NCBI GenBank assembly: GCA_964489845.1
Contig: CAZAZV010000003.1
Span: 1 to 51,307, forward strand
Source: GWA1-54-12 sp964489845
Lineage (GTDB): Bacteria; Patescibacteriota; Minisyncoccia; UBA6257; GWB1-50-10
Direction of reading: 5' to 3'
DNA length: 51,307 nt
Position numbers and translations under genes: made by a program. Below, one piece after another: positions 1-6,997 of this stretch. Within the stretch, counting starts at the first letter, position 1. Each line of letters opens with the position of its first letter. Under the pieces are notes generated by a model. The model saw only the letters and a program-made list of their open reading frames with translations. It searched no databases and was not told the DNA's origin.

Positions 1-2
1 GC

Positions 3-71
3 TGCCGGACAGGGACTCGAACCCCGATACCATGCTCCAGAGGCATGTGTCCTACCATTAGACGATCCGGC
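3..71 (-). tRNA. tRNA-Gln (anticodon CTG)
   Basis: On the minus strand a full cloverleaf can be drawn. The acceptor arms GCCGGAT and GTCCGGC pair, the anticodon stem CATGC/GCATG encloses the loop CTCTGGA with anticodon CTG, and the T-loop is TTCGAGT. The discriminator is A. The 3' CCA is not encoded, since the next bases read GC and the window then ends. The anticodon reads the Gln codon CAG. Confidence 0.93.
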
Positions 72-153
72 AATTGCGTTGCTGTGCCTATCTTACCGCA
101 CTCTCCCGTAAAATTCCAAGCGACATTGATAGAAAAACGGACACGTACGGCAA

Positions 154-162
154 TGGTATAAT
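154..162 (+). promoter_or_regulatory. Extended -10 promoter for the ATP-cone gene
   Basis: The sequence TGGTATAAT is a perfect extended -10 element (TGnTATAAT). No good -35 box sits 17 nt upstream, which is usual for extended -10 promoters. The predicted transcript starts near 169. Exactly at 169 an ATG opens a 16-codon reading frame that ends at 219, overlapping the ATP-cone start at 210. Confidence 0.6.
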
Positions 163-209
163 GAGCGTATGCTCACCCAAAGGGCGACAACGGTTATATA
201 CCCTACCAT

Positions 210-491
210 ATGCCTGTAAATGTCATAAAACGAGACGGTTCAAAAGAACCGTTCGACATCGAAAAAGTCCAAACCGTCGTACGAAAAGCCGCGGAGGAAG
301 TCGGGATTGCAGACGACCGCATCGAGGAAATTCTGATGGAAACATCCGAGGCGGCGACTGCAACCACCCAGAATACCAACGAGGTCGCGACGAGCACGAT
401 ACGCGACGAAGTGCTTGCGACGCTCGATGCGCTCGAACCTTCCGTTTCGGAAGCGTGGCGGAAGTACGACGCGGAGTACAAGACGGAATAG
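210..491 (+). CDS. Stand-alone ATP-cone domain protein
   Basis: This 93-residue protein is almost entirely one ATP-cone. It opens with VIKRDGSKEPFD, the usual first strand and turn of the nucleotide-binding cone of ribonucleotide reductases and of the repressor NrdR, followed by helices to about residue 90. NrdR is about 150 residues with an N-terminal zinc ribbon; that ribbon is absent here, as is any reductase domain. It may sense ATP/dATP in trans, but that is inference. No Shine-Dalgarno is visible before the ATG at 210. The gene is monocistronic, with a promoter at 154-162 and a terminator at 511-540 shared with the convergent ftsX. It faces away from the neighbouring cell-division genes, so context gives no partner. 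Confidence 0.85.
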   Translation: MPVNVIKRDGSKEPFDIEKVQTVVRKAAEEVGIADDRIEEILMETSEAATATTQNTNEVATSTIRDEVLATLDALEPSVSEAWRKYDAEYKTE

Positions 492-510
492 TCCTCGCGA
501 CAATGAATTT

Positions 511-540
511 AAAAACCCGGCTCGTGTGAGCCGGGTTTTT
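511..540. terminator. Bidirectional intrinsic terminator
   Basis: The sequence has a GC-rich stem, AACCCGGCT paired with AGCCGGGTT around CGTGTG, flanked by an A-run on the left and a T-run on the right. It can end transcription of the ATP-cone gene rightward and of ftsX leftward. The ftsX stop codon lies at its right edge. Confidence 0.88.
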
Positions 541-1444
541 ATACCTTCAGGTACCGGTGAATTGCGATGGTGCTCGAAACGATGCCGAGCGTGGCGCCCG
601 CGAGTACCTGGTATCCAAGGAAACGTCCGATGCTTCCCAGGAAATACTGCGACAAATCGAACGACGGCACGAAGAGCGCGAGCTGCGGCGAGACGGCTTT
701 CACGACCGGTATGAACAGCACTAAGCTTACTACTGCGGCGATCACGCCGTAGATAATGCCTTCGACGACGTACGGACCCCGGATGAATTGATTCGAGGCG
801 CCCACGACGCGCATAATCCCGATTTGCTCCTTATTCGAGAAAATCGCCAAACTGATGGTGTTGAACGTCACCATCACGGCGAGGAAGACGAGGAAAAGCG
901 TCAGCGCGAGCACTGCCGCGTTCATTCCGTTCAGGAGTTTCTCCAACCTGCTGATGACAAGCGCGTTCTGCGCGTAGGTTACTTTCTGCACGACGTCGGC
1001 GAGCGATGCCGAATCGAGGTACGATGCAATCGAGCTGTAGTCGCTCAAGTCCTTCGCCTTGATGTTGAGTGAAGCGAGGAGCGGGTTGGTGTCAAGCTGG
1101 TCGAGCGTCGCCGCAATCACCGTGTCGCTCGCGTGCGCCGTCTTGAATTCCTGGAGCGCCTCGTCGCGCGAGACATACTCGACCGACTTTACTTCGTTCA
1201 TCCCCTCAATCGTCTTCTTGATGTTCAAAATGTTGTCCTCGCCGACGTTGCTCTTGAAGTACACGCTGATGTCCACCTTGTCTTTCACTTCGGAAACCGC
1301 GTTCGCCGCGAGCGCGTTAAAGAGGATGATGCCCAAGAACACGAAGAGCGTGAGCGTCATCACGCCCACTGTCGTTGCCGAAAGCCACGCATTGCGCCGA
1401 AAACTCTGAAAGCCGTATTTAATGATACGCCAGAGGGTAATCAT
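539..1444 (-). CDS. ftsX: Cell-division ABC transporter permease FtsX
   Basis: This 301-residue membrane protein has the FtsX layout. There is a cytoplasmic N-terminus, a first membrane segment at about 20-45, a large extracytoplasmic domain at about 50-165, and three further membrane segments in the C-terminal half with the motif NEQIGIMRVVGAS between them. FtsX pairs with the ATPase FtsE and passes conformational signals to cell-wall hydrolases at the septum. The start codon overlaps the ftsE stop by 4 nt (ATGA), the usual sign of translational coupling. Transcription probably comes from the prfB promoter. Length and topology are normal for the family. Confidence 0.93.
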   Translation of the reverse strand: MITLWRIIKYGFQSFRRNAWLSATTVGVMTLTLFVFLGIILFNALAANAVSEVKDKVDISVYFKSNVGEDNILNIKKTIEGMNEVKSVEYVSRDEALQEFKTAHASDTVIAATLDQLDTNPLLASLNIKAKDLSDYSSIASYLDSASLADVVQKVTYAQNALVISRLEKLLNGMNAAVLALTLFLVFLAVMVTFNTISLAIFSNKEQIGIMRVVGASNQFIRGPYVVEGIIYGVIAAVVSLVLFIPVVKAVSPQLALFVPSFDLSQYFLGSIGRFLGYQVLAGATLGIVSSTIAIHRYLKV

Positions 1445-2133
1445 GAAATATTGAATTCTCCGTGCGCCTCGTCGCTCACGATGGCGCCGTTCTCCAATGT
1501 TATCACCCGCTTCCCCAGCGAATCAATGATTTCCTTATCGTGCGTCGCGAGGAGCACCGTGCTGCCGAGCTCGTTGATTTTGTTGAGTAACCGTATCACC
1601 TCCCATTTATTGAGCGGATCGAGGTTTCCTGTCGGCTCGTCGGCGATGATGACGTCGGGGCGATTGATCATCGCCCGCGCAATCGCGACGCGTTGCTTCT
1701 CCCCTCCCGAAAGCTCCGCGGGGAATTTCGAGAGCTTGTCCTTCAAACCGACGATTTCAAGCACCTGCGGGACAAGCTCGTCTATTTCTGCCTGAGGATA
1801 TCCTTCGGCTTCCAAGACAAAGGCAACGTTTTCAAATGCCGTCTTCCGCTCCAAAAGACGGAAATCCTGGAAGACGACGCCGATGTGCCGCCTGAATTCC
1901 GGCAATTCTTTCGATTTCAGCTTGTCCACCTCGTATGAACCGAAAAAAACCTGCCCCTTGGTGGGTCTATCCTCCCCGATGAGAAGTTTGATGACCGTCG
2001 ACTTTCCCGCACCCGAGCGACCGACGACTGAGACGAACTCTTCCGGCTGTATCTTGAACGTTACCTTATCGAGCGCCGTCGTGGCGCTCCCGTTGTGCCG
2101 ATACTCCTTGCTGACGTTTTTGAACGTAATCAT
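1441..2133 (-). CDS. ftsE: Cell-division ATP-binding protein FtsE
   Basis: This 230-residue ABC ATPase shows Walker A (GRSGAGKST, residues 38-46), the signature LSGGEKQRVAIARAM and Walker B followed by DEPTGNLD. It drives FtsX and so couples ATP hydrolysis to septal peptidoglycan hydrolysis. The start has a good Shine-Dalgarno (GTGAGG) and lies 9 nt after the prfB stop. The gene overlaps ftsX by 4 nt. The prfB-ftsE-ftsX order suggests one transcription unit ending at the terminator at 511-540. Confidence 0.95.
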   Translation of the reverse strand: MITFKNVSKEYRHNGSATTALDKVTFKIQPEEFVSVVGRSGAGKSTVIKLLIGEDRPTKGQVFFGSYEVDKLKSKELPEFRRHIGVVFQDFRLLERKTAFENVAFVLEAEGYPQAEIDELVPQVLEIVGLKDKLSKFPAELSGGEKQRVAIARAMINRPDVIIADEPTGNLDPLNKWEVIRLLNKINELGSTVLLATHDKEIIDSLGKRVITLENGAIVSDEAHGEFNIS

Positions 2134-2142
2134 ACAACCTCA

Positions 2143-2850
2143 CTATTTATTCTTACCTTTCTCAAAGAGCATATCAAGGTTCCCCTTCAGGACTTCCTCT
2201 GCCTTGTTGATTTTTATACCTAAACGGCGGTCCCGTATTTGTTCGTACGGATGGAGAACGTATGAGCGGATTTCGTGTCCCCACTCGGGTGTGACTTTGA
2301 CGCGCAGGTGCGAAATGTCCTCTTCTTGCCTGCGTTCGAGTTCCTTCGCCAATTTCGCTTTCAGGAGCTTCAGTGCCTGTTCCTTATTGCGCGCCTGAGA
2401 ACGCTCCCGCTCCGACGAGGCCGACACGCCGGTCGGTTTGTGAATGATGCGCACCGCGGTCTCCACTTTGTTGACGTTTTGCCCGCCCGGACCCGACGAG
2501 CGCTTGAATTCGTACTTCAAGTCGCTCTCCGGTATCCGGAGCTTGTCCGTCTCAATGTCCTCGAGCTCCGGCAAGGCCTCCACGAGCGCGAACGACGTGT
2601 GCCGGTTCTTCTTCGCGTCGAAGGGGGAAATGCGCACCAGACGATGCACACCCGATTCTTCCTTCAATATCTCGTACGCCTCCTTCCCCCGAATCTCGAT
2701 GGTGTCCTCGTCGATTGCGGCCGCTTTCCATCCCTTCCGCGCCGCGTATCCCGCATACATCCGAAGCAACATCAGCGCCCAGTCCTTTGCGTCATCTCCT
2801 CCCGCTCCAGGGAATGTGGAGATATACACGATGTCGGGGTTGTGCTTCAT
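2143..2850 (-). CDS. prfB: Peptide chain release factor 2, lacking domain 1
   Basis: This class I release factor of 235 residues carries the RF2-type stop-codon motif SPF (residues 75-77) and the catalytic GGQ motif (122-124, in SSGPGGQNVNK), so it should release peptides at UGA and UAA. It begins where domain 2 of normal RF2 begins (FPGAGGDDAKDW). The roughly 110-residue N-terminal domain, which also holds the programmed frameshift site in many bacteria, is missing. The frame upstream of the ATG runs into TAA within 60 nt and only a tRNA lies beyond, so the domain has not simply been split off. PrfH also lacks domain 1, but the SPF motif argues for RF2. Confidence 0.88.
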   Translation of the reverse strand: MKHNPDIVYISTFPGAGGDDAKDWALMLLRMYAGYAARKGWKAAAIDEDTIEIRGKEAYEILKEESGVHRLVRISPFDAKKNRHTSFALVEALPELEDIETDKLRIPESDLKYEFKRSSGPGGQNVNKVETAVRIIHKPTGVSASSERERSQARNKEQALKLLKAKLAKELERRQEEDISHLRVKVTPEWGHEIRSYVLHPYEQIRDRRLGIKINKAEEVLKGNLDMLFEKGKNK

Positions 2851-2891
2851 AAATAATTTGGTGGTCCCTCGATAAACTCGGGGCGCTCGAA

Positions 2892-2900
2892 TTTATACCA
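2892..2900 (-). promoter_or_regulatory. Extended -10 promoter for prfB-ftsE-ftsX
   Basis: On the minus strand TGGTATAAA matches an extended -10 box (TGnTATAAT with one mismatch). It lies about 42 nt upstream of the prfB ATG, between tRNA-Thr and prfB. No convincing -35 box is seen. Confidence 0.5.
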
Positions 2901-2927
2901 AAATCAGGGATTTTGATACATTCGGTG

Positions 2928-3000
2928 AGCCACCTCCCGGGTTTGAACCGGGGACCTACGCTTTACGAAAGCGCCGCTCTACCAACTGAGCTAAGGTGGC
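2928..3000 (-). tRNA. tRNA-Thr (anticodon CGT)
   Basis: On the minus strand the acceptor GCCACCT pairs with AGGTGGC. The D-arm is GCTC/GAGC and the anticodon loop TTCGTAA gives anticodon CGT, reading ACG. The T-arm CCCGG/CCGGG encloses TTCAAAC. The discriminator is T and no 3' CCA is encoded. Confidence 0.94.
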
Positions 3001-3006
3001 GGAATA

Positions 3007-3231
3007 TTACCGCTTCTCCACGACCCGGAGCGGAATTCCGCAATTGGGGCATCCGCCGGGTTGGTTCGAAGTATATCCGCAGTTCATGCACTCGTACGTC
3101 GGGTCGTCTTGGTGCTCTTCTTCTTGAGCTGCGGGGGGCATCGGCTGCCCTTCCGGGACCGGTGCTCCGGAAGGCGCCGGCACCTGAGGTACGGCCGATT
3201 TCTTACCGAATAGGTTTTTGAAAAAACTCAT
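3007..3231 (-). CDS. Small zinc-ribbon protein
   Basis: This 74-residue protein has an N-terminal segment MSFFKNLFGKK, a proline-rich linker at about 14-40, and a C-terminal zinc ribbon with two CxxC pairs (CMNCGYT at 48 and CPNCG at 61). The ribbon probably binds one zinc ion; no enzymatic function can be assigned. The start at 3231 is preferred because a weak GAAAG lies upstream and everything further upstream is low-complexity read-through. It follows the SPW gene by 38 nt and directly precedes tRNA-Thr. Confidence 0.75.
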   Translation of the reverse strand: MSFFKNLFGKKSAVPQVPAPSGAPVPEGQPMPPAAQEEEHQDDPTYECMNCGYTSNQPGGCPNCGIPLRVVEKR

Positions 3232-3269
3232 GAATCTTTCGATGGCGACGACCTTTCCTCGCCTCTCTT

Positions 3270-3431
3270 CTATTGTGCCATATTCCAGAGCGCCATCACA
3301 ACTGCCACCGTTCCCACGACGATGCTGTTCCACGCGACGAGGTTGTAACTCGCGTATCCCAGAATCCACGGGGAGGCGATGAGCCACGCACCGGCGCCAA
3401 GCATCACCCAGTTGTTCCATTTCATACGCAT
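3270..3431 (-). CDS. SPW-repeat small membrane protein
   Basis: This 53-residue protein has two hydrophobic segments separated by a short polar turn. It carries the hallmark SPWILGY followed by WNSIVVG, the single unit of SPW-repeat membrane proteins (Pfam SPW family), whose function is unknown. A second in-frame ATG two codons later is an alternative start. The gene begins 4 nt after the dsbA-like stop codon, has no separate Shine-Dalgarno, and is therefore probably translated by coupling. Confidence 0.75.
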   Translation of the reverse strand: MRMKWNNWVMLGAGAWLIASPWILGYASYNLVAWNSIVVGTVAVVMALWNMAQ

Positions 3432-3435
3432 CGTG

Positions 3436-4167
3436 TTATGAGTTCAAGAGGGCATCAATGAGCACCCTCACCTCCGCATACGATTCCGCTCCCGCTATGA
3501 CGGTGGATTTGTTCCCTGCCACGACGACGGAAAACGGCGTCCCGACGCTGCCTCGCCCGTACTGCGCCTCCCATTGCACTAATTTCTCCACGTCGGCAAG
3601 GTCTCTGTTTACCCGCGCCTCCATGTCAGGATTTCCCATGCATGCGTTGAAATCGCCCGCTGGCACGCCCGCCTCTCCGGCGTACGTCGGGAGGAGCGAC
3701 AGGTTGAGCCCGTTATTCGACGGTGTCGTCGCGTACACCGTATCGATGAATTTCCAAAACGCGTCGTTGCCGCCGAGTTTCCCGACGCACTCGCTCGCGA
3801 CCGCTTCTTCCGGCGCCTGGCTGTGCAACTGCTGAATCGGGAACTGGCGATACACCCATGCCACTTTGTCGCCGTAATTTTGTACCACCTCCTGCAGCGT
3901 CGCATGGAATGCTTTGCAGAACGGGCACTCCAAGTCGGAGTACTCCACGATAACCACCTTCGGATTCGTGCTGCCGCGGACGTAATCGTCGGGACCGACG
4001 GGGCGGATGTTGTCCGCGACGTTTTCCCTGATGCCGTTTGCCCCTGCGACGTTCGCCTCGCCGTTTCCCGTGTGCCCATGGCCTATGGTAAAAAGCAGCG
4101 CGCCCGATATAAGTATCGCGGCGACGATGATACCGAGCGGCAGCAATCTCTGGTTCTGCACGCCCAT
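3436..4167 (-). CDS. Membrane-anchored DsbA-family thiol oxidoreductase
   Basis: This 243-residue protein has a short cytoplasmic N-terminus, one membrane anchor at about 8-28, a linker, and a DsbA-like thioredoxin fold from about 60. The active site is CPFC (Cys81 and Cys84, in LECPFCKAF), and the cis-proline loop is in VGTPFSVVV. Such proteins introduce or rearrange disulfides outside the cytoplasmic membrane. A possible client is the HtrA protein at 42724-43986, which has two cysteines in its extracytoplasmic part. The ATG at 4167 is chosen because the membrane segment follows directly. The gene is divergent from the sugar transferase at 4219. Confidence 0.9.
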   Translation of the reverse strand: MGVQNQRLLPLGIIVAAILISGALLFTIGHGHTGNGEANVAGANGIRENVADNIRPVGPDDYVRGSTNPKVVIVEYSDLECPFCKAFHATLQEVVQNYGDKVAWVYRQFPIQQLHSQAPEEAVASECVGKLGGNDAFWKFIDTVYATTPSNNGLNLSLLPTYAGEAGVPAGDFNACMGNPDMEARVNRDLADVEKLVQWEAQYGRGSVGTPFSVVVAGNKSTVIAGAESYAEVRVLIDALLNS

Positions 4168-4182
4168 CACGATACCATAAAC

Positions 4183-4212
4183 TTGCCTCTTAGTCCATTG
4201 GGGAGATACACT
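4183..4212 (+). promoter_or_regulatory. Promoter of sugar transferase, leaderless layout
   Basis: The -35 TTGCCT (4183-4188) and the -10 TACACT (4207-4212) are 18 nt apart. The -10 ends 6 nt before the GTG start at 4219, so the transcript is predicted to begin at or next to the start codon. Confidence 0.6.
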
Positions 4213-4218
4213 GAAGGG

Positions 4219-5529
4219 GTGAGAAAATTCGTCATATTTTTGGGGGACATCGTGCTCCTTTACGGAGCGCTTGCCTTGATGCTCCTCGTCCGATACGGTG
4301 TGTCGAATTACCGCGCCGAACTTTCCGTGCACCTGGAGCCCTTTTCCATCATCTTCGTCGTGTGGCTCCTCACGCTCTACCTTTTCAATCTCTACCACTA
4401 CAAGCGGCTCCGGTCGACGCTCCTCCTGCAGAACGTCGCGCTCGCCGGACTTGTCGCCGGTCTCTTTTCGATGGCGCTCTTTTACTTCTTCCCGACCTTC
4501 TTCGGCTTCACGCCGAAGGTCAACCTCATCCTCTTCTCGCTCATCTTCATCGTGCTTAAGTACGGGTGGCAGTATCTCGCCATCGCGAGCATTTTCCCGC
4601 AGGCGGCGGTGAAGCTGCTTATCATCGGCGATTCCCCCGCCGTCTCGCGCACGGTTGACTTCATCGGGCAACACCCCCATCTCGGTTACCGCGTCGTGTA
4701 CCGCATCGAGAACCCGTCGGGAATTTCCTTCGCCCGCGTCCGGGAACTCGTACAGGAATACGACATACGCCTCATCGTCGCGCGTGACACGCTCATCGAT
4801 TCCGAACAGCTTACCGCATCGCTCTATCGCCTCCTGCCAGAGGGCGTGAATATCATGCCTTTCTCCGCCTTTTACGAAGAGGTATTCGAATCCGTCTGCC
4901 TCCCCGAGCTCACGGAGGCGTGGTTCATCGCGAATGTCGTCATTCACCGGCCGTTCTACGACCGCATCAAGCGATTTATAGACGTTGTCTTCGCCTGCCT
5001 CTCTTCCGTACTGCTCTCGCCGTTCTCCATCCTCGCGGCGCTTTCCATCCGTCTCACCTCCCCCGGCCCCATTATTTTCAAGCAGGAGCGGGTCGGCAAA
5101 GACGGAAAGTTCACGCTCTACAAGTTCCGCACCATGCGCGAGGGAGCGCAAGGACCGCTCGTCACGGAAGAAAAAGACCGCCGCATCACCGCCGTCGGCA
5201 AGGTTCTCCGTGCCACGCACCTCGATGAACTTCCGCAGCTCTGGAACATGCTTCGCGGGGATATTTCACTCATCGGTCCCCGTCCCGAAGCGCGGGAACT
5301 CGCGGAACGATACCGGGAACTTCCCTATTACGACATACGCCACATCGTGAAGCCCGGCCTCACCGGCTGGGCGCAGGTCAACTTCAAACCGAGCACCACA
5401 CTCGAGGAGGCGCAGGAAAAGTTAGGGTATGATATCTACTACATCAAGAATCGCTCTCTTTTCCTCGACTTCATGATCACCATCCGGACCATACGCTATC
5501 TTTTTACCAATGACCGCGGCACGCCTTAA
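4219..5529 (+). CDS. Polyprenyl-phosphate sugar-1-phosphate transferase
   Basis: This 436-residue polyprenyl glycosylphosphotransferase moves a sugar phosphate from a nucleotide sugar to the lipid carrier and so starts glycan assembly. The N-terminal half has about four membrane segments and a CoA-binding-like fold (LLIIGDSPAV). The C-terminal bacterial sugar transferase domain shows PGPIIFKQERVG, LYKFRTM, DELPQLWNMLRGD and SLIGPRPE. The GTG at 4219 is preferred over an in-frame TTG at 4198 because the -10 box sits 6 nt upstream of the GTG. The stop overlaps the next gene by 20 nt. The sugar substrate cannot be read from sequence. Confidence 0.92.
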   Translation: MRKFVIFLGDIVLLYGALALMLLVRYGVSNYRAELSVHLEPFSIIFVVWLLTLYLFNLYHYKRLRSTLLLQNVALAGLVAGLFSMALFYFFPTFFGFTPKVNLILFSLIFIVLKYGWQYLAIASIFPQAAVKLLIIGDSPAVSRTVDFIGQHPHLGYRVVYRIENPSGISFARVRELVQEYDIRLIVARDTLIDSEQLTASLYRLLPEGVNIMPFSAFYEEVFESVCLPELTEAWFIANVVIHRPFYDRIKRFIDVVFACLSSVLLSPFSILAALSIRLTSPGPIIFKQERVGKDGKFTLYKFRTMREGAQGPLVTEEKDRRITAVGKVLRATHLDELPQLWNMLRGDISLIGPRPEARELAERYRELPYYDIRHIVKPGLTGWAQVNFKPSTTLEEAQEKLGYDIYYIKNRSLFLDFMITIRTIRYLFTNDRGTP

Positions 5530-6997
5530 AGAACTCTTCCTCAAAAACACGAGTACCCGGCAGACCTTCGTGAAAAATACCTTCTGGCTCTCTATGGGAG
5601 AAGTCGGAAGCCGTATCCTGCGCGCAATCGTTGTCATTTACGCGGCGCGCGTCCTCGGCGCCGCCGGCTACGGCGCATTCTCGTATCTCGTCGGCCTCGC
5701 CGGCTTTTTCACCATTTTCGCGGATATCGGTGTCCGCCAGATTATGATACGGAGCGTGAGCCAGCACCCCGACAAAGCCGACGCGTACTTCGCCACGGCG
5801 TTCTGGCTGAAGGTCGCGCTCCTCGTCGTCACCTCGCTCATCGTCATCTTCGTCGCGCCGCAGTTCTCGAAGATTCCGGAAGCGGCGGCGCTCCTCCCGC
5901 TCGTCGCCCTCCTCACCATCTTCGACAATGTGCGCGAGTTCTCCGCGGGCTATTTCAGAGGCAGAGAGCGTATGCAATTCGAGACGCTCCTCACGTTCTC
6001 GACCAACATCGCCATCATGCTCTTCGGCTTCATCATTCTCTTCGCCGCGCCGACCGTCACTGCCTTCACGCTTACCTACGTCCTCGCGGCGGGAGTCGGC
6101 ACCGTCCTGGGCATCGTGCTCCTGCGGCGCGAATTCGCGAAGGTCATCGCCGCTTTCAATCCCGCACTCATCATGCCCATCCTGCGCGCCGCATGGCCCG
6201 TCGCGCTCCTCGGCAGCTTGGGCGCGTTTATGTTGAACACTGACGTCGTGGTGCTCAACTTTTACCGCACCGCGGCGGAAATCGGTTACTACGCGGCGGA
6301 CCAAAAAATCGTCCAGCTTTTGTATATCATCCCCACCATCATCGCGGCTGGCGCGTTCCCCGTTTTTTCGCGGTTCGTGCAGGAAGAGCGCCCGCGTATC
6401 CGCGCGCTCTTCGAGAAAGTGGTGCGTATCACGTTCCTCCTCGCGCTCCCCATCGTGGTCGGCGGCCTCGTACTCGCTCCGAGCATTATCCGATTCCTCT
6501 ACGGTTCTTCGTACCTCCCCGCCACCTCGGCGTTTCGACTTCTTCTCCTCACGCCACTCATCCTCTTCCCTGGCGTTATTATGAGCAACTTCCTCCTCGC
6601 CCGTAACGAACAGAAGCGCATCGCCCCGTTCGTCATCGGCACATCGGTCGGAAACATTCTCTTCGACATGCTCCTCATTCCTCCCTACGGCATCGCCGGG
6701 TCTGCGGTCGCGACGCTCCTCGCGCAGCTCATCTACAACGGCGGCGTTTACCTTACTATGCGGCGGCTTATGCCGTTCTCGCTCACCGCGCGTCTGTCGA
6801 TTCCCGTTTCCTCGGTGGTTTTTATGGGCATTTCCGCCATTGCGCTCCAGTTTTTCGACGTCAACGTCGTCGCAAACGTTATTATCTCTCTCGCTATCTA
6901 CATCGGTCTTCTGTACCTCCTCGGCGAGGACTTGGTGGATGAATTCAAGAAGGTCTTTACTCGGCGATCCACCGAGCATACCACAGAGAAAGCGTGA
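5510..6997 (+). CDS. Polysaccharide flippase (Wzx/MOP type)
   Basis: This 495-residue protein has about twelve to fourteen hydrophobic segments over its whole length, with the N-terminal ARVLGAAGYGAFSY pattern of the polysaccharide transport branch of the MOP exporters. It would flip lipid-linked oligosaccharides across the membrane. The start overlaps the sugar transferase by 20 nt, so the pair is probably one operon (initiation plus flipping). Its 3' end overlaps convergent asnB by 41 nt, with no terminator visible between them. A second flippase lies at 15848-17428. Confidence 0.9.
   Translation: MTAARLKELFLKNTSTRQTFVKNTFWLSMGEVGSRILRAIVVIYAARVLGAAGYGAFSYLVGLAGFFTIFADIGVRQIMIRSVSQHPDKADAYFATAFWLKVALLVVTSLIVIFVAPQFSKIPEAAALLPLVALLTIFDNVREFSAGYFRGRERMQFETLLTFSTNIAIMLFGFIILFAAPTVTAFTLTYVLAAGVGTVLGIVLLRREFAKVIAAFNPALIMPILRAAWPVALLGSLGAFMLNTDVVVLNFYRTAAEIGYYAADQKIVQLLYIIPTIIAAGAFPVFSRFVQEERPRIRALFEKVVRITFLLALPIVVGGLVLAPSIIRFLYGSSYLPATSAFRLLLLTPLILFPGVIMSNFLLARNEQKRIAPFVIGTSVGNILFDMLLIPPYGIAGSAVATLLAQLIYNGGVYLTMRRLMPFSLTARLSIPVSSVVFMGISAIALQFFDVNVVANVIISLAIYIGLLYLLGEDLVDEFKKVFTRRSTEHTTEKA

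Noticed and set aside
4168..5220. Extension of the DsbA-like frame far upstream on the minus strand
   Set aside because: The upstream part is a charged shadow of the sugar transferase gene. The membrane anchor directly after the ATG at 4167 marks the real start.
5504..6979. Long open frame of 491 codons on the minus strand opposite the first flippase
   Set aside because: Its protein is a run of charged residues (Arg, Glu, Asp) with no fold or motif, which is the usual antisense shadow of a GC-rich membrane-protein gene. The plus-strand flippase explains the region.
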